A stretch of DNA of 64,000 nucleotides. It comes from Ophiodon elongatus (Eukaryota > Chordata > Actinopteri > Perciformes > Hexagrammidae). The notes under the pieces were generated by a model, which searched no databases, was not told the DNA's origin, and saw only the letters and a list, made by a program, of their open reading frames with translations. The translations under genes were made by a program, and so were the position numbers. The stretch covers positions 80,001 through 144,000 of the forward strand of contig JACSYO010000185.1 in NCBI GenBank assembly GCA_016806645.1, read 5' to 3'. Positions 45,006 through 56,303 of the stretch are shown one piece after another (positions within the stretch are counted from its first letter, which is position 1; the number at the start of each line of letters is the position of its first letter).

Positions 45006-46805
45006 TCATGTGTACAGAATGAACAGCATAACAGAGTTACAACACGTTGAATTCACATAAAATAGAAAAGAATGTGCGTCAGCAGTTCCACGGAAGGAAC
45101 CAGGAGGCAGGACCAGGGTCCAGATGCAGCCACGATTCGTGGAAACCTGCGAGGCGAGAAAGCACAAAGACTCCGAGGGAAGAAGTAGAGTTAGTAATGT
45201 GCATTTATAGAACATGAATTCATACAGAAGGAGAGAGAGAAAAGGATAGAGGAGCTCAGTGTATCCTAAGTTGTCCCCCAGCAGTCTAGGCCTATAGCAG
45301 CATATCAATGGGCTGGAAAGAATGGACCAGGGCAAACCTGAGCCAGCCCTAACTATAAGCGCTATCAAAGAGGAAAGTCTTAAGTCTACTCTTAAATGTG
45401 GTGACTGTGTCTGCCCCCGGACTGAAAGTGGAAGCTGGTTCCATAGAAGAGGAGCTTGATAGCTGAAGGCTCTGGCTCCCATCCTACTTTTTAAGACTCT
45501 AGGAACCACAAGCAGCCCCGCATTTAGTGAGCGCAGCTCTCTAGTGGGGAAATATGGTACTATGAGATCCTTAAGATATGATGGTGCCTCACCAATTAAG
45601 GCTTTGTAGGTGAGGAGAAGGATTTTAAATTCGACTCTGGATTTTACAGGGAGCCAGTGAAGAGAAGCTAATACAGGAGTAATGTGATCTCTTCTCTTAG
45701 TTTTTGTTAGTACATGAGCTGCAGCATTCTGGATCAACTGGAGAGATTTAAGAGACTTATTAGAGCAGCCTGATAATAAGGAGTTACAGTAGTCCAGTCT
45801 AGAAGTAACAAATGCGTGAACTAATTTTTCTTCATCGCTTTGAGACAGGATGTGTCTAATTTTTGAAATGTTACGTAGGTGAAAAAATGCAGTCCTTGAG
45901 ATTTGTTTTACGTGAGAGTTAAAGGACAAGTCCTGATCAAAGACAACTCCGAGATTCTTTATGGTGGTGCTGGATGCCAGGGCAATGCCATCAAGAGAAA
46001 CCACATCATTAGATAGTTGATTCCGGAGGTGTTCTGGGCCTAGTAAAATAACTTCAGTTTTGTCTGAGTTTAACATCAGGAAGTTGCAGGTCATCCATGT
46101 TTTTATATCTTTGAGACATGCTTGAAGTTTAGCAAGCTGGTTGCTTTCGTCTGGCTTGATCGATATATATAATTGAGTATCATCAGCATAACAATGAAAG
46201 TCTATGGAGTGTCTTCTGATAATATTGCCCAAAGGAAGCATATATAAGGTGAATAAGATTGGTCCAAGCACAGAACCTTGTGGAACTCCGTGACTGACAT
46301 TGGTGGTCATCGAGGATTCATCGTTTACATATACAAATTGAGATCGATCCGATAAATAGGACTCAAACCAGCCTAGTGCGGTGCCTTTAATGTCAATCAA
46401 ATGTTCTAATCTCTGTAATAGGATGTGATGGTCAATGGTGTCGAATGCAGCACTAAGGTCCAACAAGACAAGAACAGAGACAAGTCCTTTATCTGATGCA
46501 ATTAGGAGGTCATTAGTAATTTTCACCAGTGCTGTCTCTGTGCTGTGGTGTTTTCTAAATCCTGACTGAAAATCCACAAATAAACTATTGTTCTGTAGAA
46601 AGTCACATAACTGATTTGCAACTACTTTCTCAAGGATCTTAGAGAGGAAGGGAAGGTTAGAGATCGGTCTATAGTTAGCCAACACCTCTGGATCAAGAGT
46701 GGGCTTCTTGAGAAGAGGCTTGATCACAGTTACTTTAAAAGACTGTGGTACATGGCCTGTTTGTAAAGACAGATTGACAATATCCAGCAGACAGGTGCCA
46801 ATCAA
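45006..46805 (-). pseudogene. L2-like ORF2 reverse transcriptase
   Basis: A 599-codon frame with the RT blocks in order: IKPLLKKPTLD, NYRPISNLPFLSKILEKVV, FQSGFRKHHSTETAL, VLLDLSAAFDTIDH, GVPQGSVLGPILF, catalytic YADDTQLY, MLNSDKTEVILLG and LGVVFD. The C-terminal SLHWLPVKSRVEFKI and APLLWNQLPL blocks follow. Domain order and motifs are those of CR1/L2/Rex1-group LINEs. The N-terminal boundary is lost to the frame break, so no complete ORF2 remains. Confidence 0.9.
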
Positions 46806-46936
46806 AGGTAAAACTTATTTAAGCAGCCTCGTCGGGACTGGGTCCAAGAGACAGGTAGAAGATTTAGAAGAGGAAATTGTTGAAGACAATTTTTTAAAGT
46901 CGATGAGAGAGAAGCCGTCCATACATATATCAGGGC

Positions 46937-48337
46937 TTATAGCTGCCTCCAAGGATAGATCGGCACTGGTTGAGGGCAAGAGACCATTAATCTTGTCTCT
47001 AATAGGGAGAATCTTATCATTGAAAAGCTCATGAAGTCATTACTACTAAGGTCTATAGGAATACACGGCTCGACAGAGCTGTGACTCTCTGTCAGCCTGG
47101 CTACAGTGCTGAAGAGAAAGCTGGGGTTGTTCTTATTTTTCTCTATTATTGATGAGTAATAGGCTGCTCTGGCATTACGGAGGGCCTTCTTATATGTTTT
47201 CAGACTATCTCGCCAAACTAACCGAGATTCTTCTAAATTGGTGGAACGCCATATCCTTTCAAGCTTTCGCAATGTTTGTTTTATTTTGCGGGTTTCAGGG
47301 TTATACCAGGGAGCGAACCTCCGCTGCTTTATTATCTTCTTTTTTAGAGGAGCTATAGAGTCTAGTGTCAATCTCAGTGAGCCTGTAGCACTATCGACGA
47401 GATGATCAATCTGGGACGGACAAAAGTTAGTACAGGAGTCCTCCGTTATATTGAGACATGGCATTGAATTAAATACAGATGGAATCGCTTCTTTAAATTT
47501 AGCTACAGCACTGTCAGATAGACATCTGGTGTAGAAACCTTTGCCTAACGGTGTACACTCTGGTAGTATAAACTCGAAAGTTATTAGGCAATGGTCTGAT
47601 AAAAGAGGGTTCTGTGGAAAAACTATTAGATGTTCTATTTTAATGCCATATGCAAGAACAAGGTCGAGGGTGTGGTTAAAACAGTGAGTGGGTTTCTTTA
47701 CACTCTGACAGAAGCCGATTGAATCTAATAATGAGATAAACGCAGTACTAAGGCTATCATTATCGACATCCACGTGAATATTAAAGTCACCTACAATAAT
47801 AACTTTATCTGTTTTAAGAACTAAACTTGATAAAAACTCTGAAAAATCAGATAGAAATTCAGAATACGGACCAGGGGTCCGGGACACTATAACAAATAGA
47901 ATTGGCTGTATTGTTTTCCAGGTTGGATGTGAAAGACTAAGAACAAGGCTTTCAAATGAGTTGTAGTTCAATTTAGGTTTAGGGTTCATTAATAGGCCCG
48001 AGTCAAAGATAGCTGCTACTCCACCTCCTCGGCTGGTGTCTCGAGGAATGAGAGTATTAATGTGACTTGGAGGAGTTGATTCATTTAGGCTGACATATTC
48101 TTCATGACACAGCCAGGTTTCAGTAAGACAGAATAGATCAATGTGATTGTCAGATATTAAATCATTTACTAAAACAGCTTTAGATGACAAAGATCTGATA
48201 TTTAAGAGTCTACATTTAATCCTCCTATTTTGCTGCACTGTTGCGTTGGTGGTTTTAACTTTTATGAGATTATTTTGTACAGCTTCTCTTCTGGTTGCTT
48301 TTGATTTAATTAATTTAAGTGGCCGTGGGGCAGACAC
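46937..48337 (-). pseudogene. L2-like ORF2 endonuclease domain
   Basis: A 466-codon frame with LNIRSLSSK, FCLTETWL, RGGGVAAIF, VIIVGDFNIHVD and LSDHCLITFEF, the ordered blocks of an APE-type endonuclease. The linker has RFAPWYNPETRKIKQ, which precedes RT in CR1/L2 elements. The frame ends near 46,937, and RT continues in a different frame from 46,805. Confidence 0.88.
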
Positions 48338-48429
48338 AGTCCCTATATAGTTTTGGGTGGGTAACTGCTCTAATGGAAGTGCAGAGAAGGGTGTAAGACT
48401 ACAACTCTGCTTCTGCTTCCTGGTCTGAA

Positions 48430-49318
48430 CTCTGGGTTGTCATGGTTTAGGTCCCCAAACAAAGTTGGTCAGATTTGCAGAAATGAGATCCGCTCCATCC
48501 AACGTGGGATGAATGCCGTCTCTCCTAATCAGATCAGGTTTTCCCCAGAAAGTCTCCCAATTATCAACGAAGCCCACATTGTTTGCTGGACACTACCTCG
48601 ACAACCAGCGGTTGAATGATGACATGCGGCTATACATCTCATCATTGACCAAATTTGGGAGAGGGCCAGAGAAAACTACGGTGTCCGACATTGTTTTGGC
48701 GTATGAACACACCGATGCCACGTTAATTTTAGTGACCTCCGAGTGTCGGATTCGGGAGTCATTACCGCCGACGTGTATTACAATCTTACTGTATCTACGT
48801 TTATCTTTAGCCAGCAGTTTTAAATAGGACTCAACGTCGCCCGCTCTGGCCCCCGGAATGCATGTGACTGTGGTCCCTGGCTTCGCTATCTTCACGTTTC
48901 TGACTATGGAGCCACCTATAACCAGAGTCGGTTCCTCAGCGGGTGTCTCGCCGAGTAGGGAGAACCGGTTAGAAACGTGAAGAGGTTGGTGGTGCACCGT
49001 GTGCTTCTGCGTTGACTTCCGATTCCTTCGGACAGTTACCCAGCCTCCCTGCTGCTCGGGGTCTGCCGGGGAACAGCTAGCTGAAGCTACGGCTGGTTGG
49101 CCCGCACCGACTATGGGAGTGGGCAGGCTAACTACTGTGGCTAACGACTGAGCTTCCATGGTGCGGAGCCGTGCCTCTAACTCACTGAGCCTCGCCTCCA
49201 CCCTAGCAAACAAACTACACTTATTACATGTACCGTTATCATTAATGGAGGCAGAGGACTGGCTAAGCATGTGACACACTGAGCAAGGGGGAGAAGGAGA
49301 GGAAGAGAGGGAAGCCAT
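48430..49318 (-). pseudogene. L2-like ORF1, SGNH/GDSL-type esterase
   Basis: It starts MASLSSSPSPPC. It has a Cys pair-rich N-terminus (CSVCHMLSQ, CNKCSLF), a short coiled coil (ARLSELEARLRTMEAQ), WVTVRRNRK and then the esterase blocks: GGSIVRN (catalytic Ser), IPGARAGDV and IHVGGND. The final block DGIHPT (catalytic Asp/His) lies at about 48,495-48,515 in another frame, after a frameshift near 48,593. ORF1 esterases are known in CR1/L2-clade LINEs; the role in the retrotransposition particle is not settled. Confidence 0.82.
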
Positions 49319-49607
49319 CGCTAGCTGCTAAGCTAGAGTACGGTGGCTACCGTTAGAGAAACCAAACAAAGTGTAAATAGAACTGTAGGATTAAGTGAGA
49401 AGCCGCCACAAGAAGGTGATATTAGTGTTTAAGATGTACAGCAGGTGATTTAGCCGCTTGTACTGAAGAATATCACACAATATCACACAATTAACTCGGT
49501 TTAGCTGGAGCTGTGAAAGTAAGCTATCGGACAACAGACACGCTGGCAACCGGAAGTGAGGCAATACGCTTACCGTAGTACGTCAGAGTACGTCACCCAA
49601 GACCTCC

Positions 49608-50115
49608 TGCACCCTTGACATCTGGTGGGAAGAAGCCGCGTTATGCCAAGGGTAAAAAGAACTCACCTGTGGCTAGGAAGTTGACTTTGGCTGACTGGAC
49701 TCCGGAATGCAGTGACGCTTTCAAGAAGCTGAAACAGGCTTTGCTGGAAAATGCCACCTTGGCTCATCCTGATTTCTGGAAGCCTTTCCTGCTGTCCGTT
49801 GATGCCTCATCCAACGGCCTTGGTGCTGTGTTGTCCCAACTGGCTGAGGGCGATGATGTTGCACGACCAGTGGCGTTCGCCAGCAAATCTCTCAGCTACG
49901 CCCAGTCGCACTATCCAGCACACAGGCTGGAGTTTCTAGCGCTCAAATGGGCCGTTTGTGATAAGTTCAGCCACTGGTTGAGAGGTCACCTGTTCACTGC
50001 ATGGACTGATAACAACCCGCTGACCTACATTCTCAGTAAGCCGAAGCTTGATGCCTGCGAGCAGAGATGGGTGGCAAAGCTTGCTCCATATGACTTTCAG
50101 ATCAAGTACATGCCC
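49608..50115 (+). pseudogene. pol: Gypsy RNase H domain (pol continues after the nest)
   Basis: The frame resumes as LTSGGKKPRYAKGKK. It continues with WTPECSDAFKKLKQAL, LSVDASSNGLGAVLSQ (catalytic Asp), FASKSLSYAQSHYPAHRLEFLALKWAV (catalytic Glu) and FTAWTDNNPLTYIL (catalytic Asp), ending at IKYMP followed by TAA. RNase H degrades the RNA strand during reverse transcription. The TAA comes from a small deletion; the expected continuation (KNVVADALSRE) lies directly after it in another frame. Confidence 0.9.
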
Positions 50116-52197
50116 TAAGAATGTGGTTGCTGATGCTCTCAGCCGCGAGCCTTTTGTACAGCCAAGTGTGCTGCGTCGCCTGACAAGAGTCTCCTATGGA
50201 GCATTACTGGAGGAAGCAAGCGCCTTGAACTCTGACCGGGTGCAGGATGCGTTTCGTCAGTCCTGTGACCCTGCAGCCATGTTTCAGATGCATCAGTATC
50301 TGCTGTGCTGGAGCATTCTTTGGACCAAGAACGCTTACCACCACAAGCTTTCCTCTTGCCTCAACTTGTTCAGTCCATTCAACCACATGAGCTGTCTGAT
50401 GTCCGCCCTCTGCCTAGAGATAAGCTGATGGCTATGCAGCGTGCAGACCCCTGTTTGAGTCGAGTGCTTCACTTTGTGAAACGTCAGAGGCGTCCATCAA
50501 GACGAGAGCGCGCATGCGAGCCGGCTGAGGCTCTGCGGCTCCTCAGACATTGGGAAAAACTCACCATGAACGCAGGTGTCCTGTATCGTGTCTCCAAGGA
50601 CGCTGTTACAAAGAGAAAAACCTACCAGTGTGTTGTGCGCTCTGCGCTGAAGGATAAGGTTCTTAAAGGTGTGCATGATGAAGCGGGTCACCAAGGCCAG
50701 AGGCGAACACACTATCTGACTAAACAAAGGTTCTACTGGCAGGGGATGGAGAGAGACGTGGTGCAGTATGTGCGGTGCTGTCGTCGCTGTGTGTTCAGCA
50801 AGTCTCCCGAGCCTGAGGCCAGAGCACCACTTGAGAGCGTTACAACGTCTAGACCTCTTGAGTTGGTTTGTGTGGACCTTTGGTCCGCTGAGGACTCCTC
50901 CAACAGGTCCCTGGATGTCCTTGTGGTTACTGATCATTTCACAAAGCTGGCTCAGGCCTACCTCTGCCCCAATCAGTCAGCTAAGGTTGTTGCTCAACGG
51001 CTCTGGAACAACTTGTTCTGTGTGTACGGCTTTCCTGAGCGAGTACACTCGGATCAAGGAGCTAACTTTGAGAGCAGTCTGATTGAGGAGATGCTCCTAG
51101 TTGCTGGTGTTCAGAAATCACATACAACACCTTACCACTCCATGGGCAACGGAGCTGTTGAGAGATTTAATCGCACCCTGGGAAATATGATCAGAGCACT
51201 CCCACCAAAGGCCAAGCACCGATGGCCCCTGCTGCTGAAGTCTCTTACCTTCTCCTACAACGCTACAGTGCATGAGACCACGGGCTTTGCCCCATTCCAA
51301 CTGATGTTTGGCAGGACCCCAAGGCTGCCTGTTGACTTGATGTTTGGATCTGTCCTTTTGGATGATCAGGTGGTGGATTATGATGCCTATGTGCAGTGTC
51401 TCCAACGGGATTTGGCAGAGGCTATGAGGGTTGCCCAATTCTCCACCACAAAGCAGCAGCGGAGGCAGACTGACCTTTACAACAGAAAGCTTAAGGGTGC
51501 CCCTGTAGAGGTTGGCGACAGAGTCCTGTTGGCTAACAGAGGTGAACGAGGGAAAAGGAAATTGGCTGATCGCTGGGACAAACACATCTACACTGTTGTG
51601 GGAAAACAAGAGAACACGCATACCTTCAGGATCAAGAACTGTGCCACAGACCAGGAGAAGGTGGTCCACAGGAATCTTATCATACCTGTGACCTTCCTGC
51701 CTCTTCTGAATGAGTCTGAAGATGATGGTTCTTGTGGCAGTGACCTGGCCACTGGAGCTACGGATGACTCCATGCTGGGTGATGATATGCGCTCTGTGGC
51801 ACTGCCTTACTGTGCACCTGAGGACAGGACTGTGTCATGGATCTCTAGACTCCCACCCTCCATTGGATATCAGCTGGCTGCTTCAGTGGATGTTCCTGCT
51901 GTTGATGACTTGGAAGAGATGGATGAGAGACCGGGCCGAACTGTTTCTTGTGACCTGCCTGCTGACATGGACTGTCCTGCTGTCCTGACTGACTCTCAAC
52001 CTGTTACTTCTGCGCCTCCGCTTGACACACAGCCTTCTGACGTTGGTTCTCTTGTCAGATCGGGTGCGGAGTGTACTCGACATGACGTCTCTTGCAGTGA
52101 GGGGACACAGGGAGTAAGAACTAGGTATGGGAGGGTTGTTCGACCGGCTTTGAGGCTTATTAAGCAAATGCACCGGAAGGTTCTCCTAGGGTGGTAA
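50116..52197 (+). pseudogene. pol: Gypsy integrase and C-terminal pol
   Basis: After the frame change, NVVADALSREPF leads into a second frameshift near 50,300 and then a 630-codon open frame. It has the HHCC zinc domain (H and H in VHDEAGHQGQRRTH, C and C in RCCRRCVF). The DDE core has Asp 191 (50,875), Asp 250 (51,052) and Glu 286 (51,160) with D58D35E spacing. A C-terminal chromatin-binding-like segment (VGDRVLLANRGERGK, WDKHIYTVV) follows. Integrase joins element DNA to the host genome. The core is intact, but pol as a whole is not. Confidence 0.92.
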
Positions 52198-52649
52198 TGT
52201 TTTTGTTCTGTGGTTTTGTGTACTTGGTGGAGGTGAAATCTTCTACGTTTTTTTTTTTTGTATGTGTGTGTGTTTTACTATTGAAATGAGAACCTGTATG
52301 AGGCCACTGGTAGTGTGAGTCTGGATAGGTTGTGATGGTACTATATGTGTTATGTGATATCTAGTGAATTAATATGTACATGGGCATGTTTTCCTATGGG
52401 TGTTGAGAGGACTTGCTACCCTTTCTCATTCTAATTCTTAAGGAATAGTCGTTGACTGGACTACTTCATATCACTGTTCTGACCAGTACTGTGCATCATT
52501 ATTTTTGTTTTTATTTTTGTACATAGTGAATCCTACCTGGTATGTTCCTGTTTCATGGTGTTCTCATGGCACTTGTCAAGTTTTTTTGTTGGGTTTATTT
52601 TATTTTATTTTATTTGTATTTTTTTTTGTTGGATGAGCAAGTGGAGATC
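52198..52649. other. Gypsy 3' untranslated region
   Basis: AT-rich, T-run-rich sequence between the integrase stop and the polypurine tract; no env-like ORF. Confidence 0.7.
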
Positions 52650-52661
52650 AGTAGGGGAGAA
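52650..52661 (+). promoter_or_regulatory. Polypurine tract of the Gypsy element
   Basis: AGTAGGGGAGAA immediately before the 3' LTR start (TGTAGC) is the plus-strand primer site expected for an LTR retrotransposon. Confidence 0.85.
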
Positions 52662-53141
52662 TGTAGCGGAGTTAATGATTCCACTTGCCATCACTGGCCA
52701 TTATTTGCAATCACTACTGTTATTACTAATCCATATCATTTATATATTATTTCCTGTTATTTTTGTCTGTCATTTACAATGTATTATTATTAGTTTCCCA
52801 CTGAGACTAGCGTGTTGGGTGGCATTAGCGCCCTCTGCTGGGCCCCTGCAGACTTGAGCGGTGCGCCCCGTAGATTGTTACCAGTCTGCTGTACGCTATC
52901 TCCGTGGTAGGTTGATCTGTAATAAGCTCCGTAACATTGTGCTAGCTTAATAACCCTAACCCTAACCCGCTATCTCCGTGTTCCCGGAGCTTGTTGCCAC
53001 GAAGTGGGCTGTGAGAACTGTAATATGTTCGTTCGTTACCAGCTTGCCTCCCCGTGAATAAATGGCTGGTTGGAGCCAAACCGTAATAAAGTGTGCCTGG
53101 ATTAATACACAACGCAAGAGAGAGAGTACACAACTGCTACA
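52662..53141 (+). repeat. Complete 3' LTR of the Gypsy element (480 bp)
   Basis: Starts TGTAGC and ends GCTACA, perfect inverted ends. It contains AATAAA (near 53,086), suited to polyadenylation. Near 52,949-52,968 is a short telomere-like run (taaccctaaccctaaccc) flanked by two copies of cgctatctccgtg, a small internal duplication. A (GT)n run follows at 53,142. Confidence 0.88.
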
Positions 53142-54160
53142 TGTGTGTGTGTGTGTGGGGGAGAGAGTGACAAATGTAACCTTTGGTAATGACCCTTTCA
53201 GCCGAGTAGCTCGTCTTCCTGCAATGTGCCGATAATCCAACAGCACAGAGAGCGGTTTGGACAAATTAACTCCAGGTAGAAAGTTGACACTTTAACATGC
53301 AGGTTATAAAGGATGAGCAAAAGGCAAAAGAAAGAAAAGAAAACAAAAAGATGTATTCCCCAAACACTGAGGCATCAGCCTTGGTGAACTCACTTGACAT
53401 GATTGCCCCCATGTGGACACGAGTGTGCAATGACAGGCATTGGGCAGGTTTCCCTCTGCAGGTTTTATTCAGTTGACTATTAAAATATTTAGGAACACAA
53501 ATGTGACGACTAATTGTTCGAAGCAAATACATATACACAGGGCAATTCTGGCTGTTTTTGACACCGAGACTGGAGTTCAGGCGTTGAATAAATCATTTGT
53601 GTAATGGGAAAATATGTATGTGACTAATAGAAAATTATATGAGAGTCTATTAATTAAGGACTTTGTTAATAGGATGTGCGTGTGTAACTGTTGGACCTTG
53701 AAACTAGAAACCTGTGTTCCGGTGATTTTTCGGAATGTGAGATAACACAGTGTCCTCTGTCTAGATGTTTGTTTAGGGCAAGATACATTCAAAGATCAAA
53801 GGAAAAGACCGATGATTACATCTCGAAAGCTGTATAAAGTGTGTTGTGACCTGTTGAATGTTGAGACATTTACTACAGACTGCAGAGCGTGCAGTCGTTG
53901 TGAATCTCTCTCTTGCAAGAATAAAAGAGAACAAGGACAAACTTGATTTACTAAAGACTTTATCCAATTTCTTAACTTCGGCTTCTTCTCCTGATTAACG
54001 TACAAATCTCCCACAACATTTGTCAACACACTCACATGGGAAGCATCATAAGAAATAAATTACACATTGAAGGCTCAAGTTAAAATGTGTGTCCTGTGCG
54101 TTCATGTGTTTGCGTGTGCTCTCATGTGTGTACGGTAAGTCTGCTTGCCCATGTCTCTGT
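53142..54160. other. Gene-free stretch with a possible solo LTR
   Basis: A segment of roughly 53,670-54,020 has LTR-like order: TATAAA (near 53,831), AATAAAAG (near 53,921) and an end in CCCACAACA. I could not define its start or a target duplication, so this is a weak suggestion. The rest holds nothing recognisable. Confidence 0.35.
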
Positions 54161-54162
54161 CC

Positions 54163-54372
54163 CTAAGATGGCTCAGAGCGGTGGCCCCTCAGGTAATACA
54201 CCCAAAAACAAGGTCTGCTGTGGCCCTCGGAGCGCTGGCTGGAGATGGTCAGCGTGCCGAACCACGGCCCCGGAGAGCCTTCTGGAGGGCCCTCGAAGGA
54301 CAACAGGATGTTTTGGGTCCTTTTGGAGGGAATGGTGTCCACCTCTTTAACTGTGAAACAAGGGTTGTCCAC
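54163..54372 (-). pseudogene. hydin: HYDIN terminal exon (8 of 8)
   Basis: Acceptor TGCTCCTAG. The frame reads VDNPCFTVKE, LLSFEGPPEGSPGP and FWVYYLRG and ends in TAG at 54,163-54,165, close to where HYDIN normally terminates. No lesion before the natural stop. Confidence 0.87.
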
Positions 54373-54759
54373 CTAGGAGCAGGGTAAAGAGTGCCAAATC
54401 AATCACAGATATATGAGAATGTTGAAGACTTTCATTAAATTGAAGCATTTTGTAGAAGCTGGAGGTTGAAACAGGAGAGTGTAAAAGCCAGACTGCAGCG
54501 CTCTCTTCACTGTAACTGTTCCAGGCTAAATTTAAAAGCTGCCTGCTTCATGCTGCACTGCCAACCAAGAAATTATTTTCTTGGATTTCAACAGATTTAT
54601 TGGCTTTTTGCACTGTGGATGAATTGGAATGCAATATATCACTTTCATCGTCAGCGACACCAGTGCTCCTTTAGAGAATATCACATTTTAAAAACTTTTA
54701 GTCCACTCTTCAATCTGGTTATTTCCCTGGTTGTTATCGGGCCATTATCACGTCTTTAC

Positions 54760-55020
54760 CTGAAGAGAGAAAGTGGTGGCCTGCAGCAACACATTCTTGA
54801 AGGGGATGGCAAGGCTGCGACCGGGCCAGACGCTAAACGGGCCCTGGGCTTTGGGAGGGAGGCAGGTCCCGTGCAAGAGAAAGATGTAATCGTCACCGAT
54901 CGGGGAGGATGCGCTGAGCTGGCATCTCACTTCCCCCGGCTGATGAGGTTCAAAACAAACCTCCACGCTGACCTCTTACCCCACCTGGGGTCTGGCCACT
55001 TTGAATTCCGGGCAATCGGT
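54760..55020 (-). pseudogene. hydin: HYDIN C-terminal exon 7 of 8, with in-frame TAA
   Basis: Acceptor CTGCTGCAG, donor CAG then GTAAAG; 261 bp, phase 0. Codon 15 is TAA (54,976-54,978). After it the frame reads VSVEVCFEP, SSPIGDDYIFLLHGTCLPPK and IPFKNV, clear HYDIN motifs. Confidence 0.87.
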
Positions 55021-55584
55021 CTGCAGCAGAGAGATAACAACAAGGGTTATCAAATGACAACAAATAAAATCACTGGGATAACGTTGATATTGTTTGTCCT
55101 TTTGAATGAAAATGTCAGGCTTTTTAAACATGGTTTCAGCTTTCTGGCCCCTGAATTAGTCACTTACCTTTATGCTCCAGTATACAAACATAACTGCTAA
55201 ATTTCAGTTTGACAAAATGCATTATTTGCTCAAATTTCAACAAAATACTGTTTGAAATAAACAAATTCAACACGTCAGGTGTCGTTTCCATGTCTAAATG
55301 ACCGCCTTAAAGGGACCAGGGCTAATTTCTCAGACTCGACAAAGCTTCTCCAGAACCACACAACACATTATACAACTGTTTTCACAGGCGAAGTAGCAGT
55401 CCTCGTGACCAGTGTATGCACAGAACTGGTGAAGTGCCCCTTTTGAAAGACACTATGCAGTGCCCGTATCCATTAGTGAGAGTAAACCTCCAGCAGCAGA
55501 GAACAGACAGGAGTCGACAGAACATTCGGTATCGCAGGAACACAAAGATTTCAAGTCATCGGGACACGTCCATTGTTTTCTTAC

Positions 55585-55809
55585 CTTAACCGAGTACTTG
55601 GTTTCTATGCGGGCGTGGTTGGTAAACTTAACAAGAACAGAATCGCTGCAGCCCAGACAAGTGTGGAAGTAGACGGTTTTCTCTGGTGGCGGGGGCAGAG
55701 CTCTGAGAAGCAGATCGTAGTGGAAGTAGCCCAGATCATGACTATGCAGAGTCAGGCGGGCTGTAGACTCACCCGCACGAAGGGGCTAGTACTCGAAGCT
55801 TAGAGAGCC
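55585..55809 (-). pseudogene. hydin: HYDIN C-terminal exon 6 of 8, with in-frame TAG
   Basis: Acceptor CGCTGCAG, donor AAG then GTAAGA; 225 bp, phase 0. Codon 8 is TAG (55,786-55,788), where a Gln or Lys is expected between FEY and PLRAGES. The rest reads on normally: LTLHSHDLGYFHYDLLLRAL, PPPPEKTVYFHTCLG. A single C-to-T change in a CAG codon would explain the stop. Confidence 0.87.
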
Positions 55810-55820
55810 CTGCAGCGAGG

Positions 55821-55822
<2 letters not shown>

Positions 55823-55861
<39 letters not shown>
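55823..55861. repeat. (CA)n microsatellite in a HYDIN intron
   Basis: Perfect CA run of about 19 units between exons 5 and 6. Confidence 0.95.
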
Positions 55862-55867
<6 letters not shown>

Positions 55868-55928
55868 CAATTGTATGTGCACACAGCTTTTTATTTTCAG
55901 TACAGAATTAGATGTCCTGGGTATTCAC

Positions 55929-56159
55929 CTTTGACTGTCCTGGCACAGTGTGCTGAGTTGGGGCACTGATTTCAAGGCATTTACACTCAGTGGTCAGGCA
56001 GGCAACTGTGTTCAGGGGGTTCTCCACCTGCACAGTGGCTGAGGTCGTCCGATGGACAGGGGTCTCCAGCTCTATGGTGGACAGGACTCCTGGAGACGTG
56101 ACCTTGAAGGTAACAAGGTAGAACAAGTACTCGTCGGACCCCTCGTTACGAAACGTCAC
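55929..56159 (-). pseudogene. hydin: HYDIN C-terminal exon 5 of 8
   Basis: Acceptor TTCTCTTCAG, donor AAG then GTGAAT; 231 bp, 77 codons, phase 0. Encodes VTFRNEGSDEYLFYLVTFKV and VHRTTSATVQVENPL. No lesion. Confidence 0.88.
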
Positions 56160-56221
56160 CTGAAGAGAACGGGGCGACGTGAGGACAAGGCTGAGAAACA
56201 TATTCAGATCTGGTCACAGAA

Positions 56222-56224
<3 letters not shown>

Positions 56225-56297
<73 letters not shown>
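56225..56297. repeat. (GT)n microsatellite next to a HYDIN splice donor
   Basis: Perfect GT run of about 36 units; (CA)n on the HYDIN sense strand starting about 7 nt after the donor at 56,303. Confidence 0.97.
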
Positions 56298-56298
<1 letters not shown>

Positions 56299-56303
56299 CA
56301 AAC

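Larger units (their letters stand above)
44774..49598 (-). mobile_element. L2/CR1-group LINE, near full length, nested in the Gypsy pol
   Basis: The minus-strand order is 5' UTR (about 49,598-49,320), ORF1 with esterase fold, ORF2 with endonuclease and RT, then a 3' UTR ending in tandem AATTGAAA-like tail units at 44,774-44,800. The terminal 250 bp are shared with the fragment at 58,330-58,770. Frames are broken near 48,593 (ORF1) and 46,805-46,937 (ORF2). It and the RTE-like element together form one 8.2-kb block inside the Gypsy pol. Confidence 0.85.
40575..53141 (+). mobile_element. Ty3/Gypsy LTR retrotransposon, deleted and split by nested LINEs
   Basis: The order is: partial 5' LTR, reverse transcriptase, 8.2-kb foreign insertion (about 41,404-49,598), RNase H, integrase, polypurine tract, complete 3' LTR. 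The order RT-RH-IN is that of Ty3/Gypsy (Metaviridae). The 159 bp at the start of both LTRs are almost identical (one clear A/G difference near 40,678 and one at 40,602). That suggests the original insertion is not very old. Gag, protease and the primer-binding site are absent, and pol has at least two frameshifts. Confidence 0.9.

Noticed and set aside
50497..51669. Minus-strand ORFs opposite the Gypsy integrase
   Set aside because: Shadows of the integrase frame; no independent motifs.
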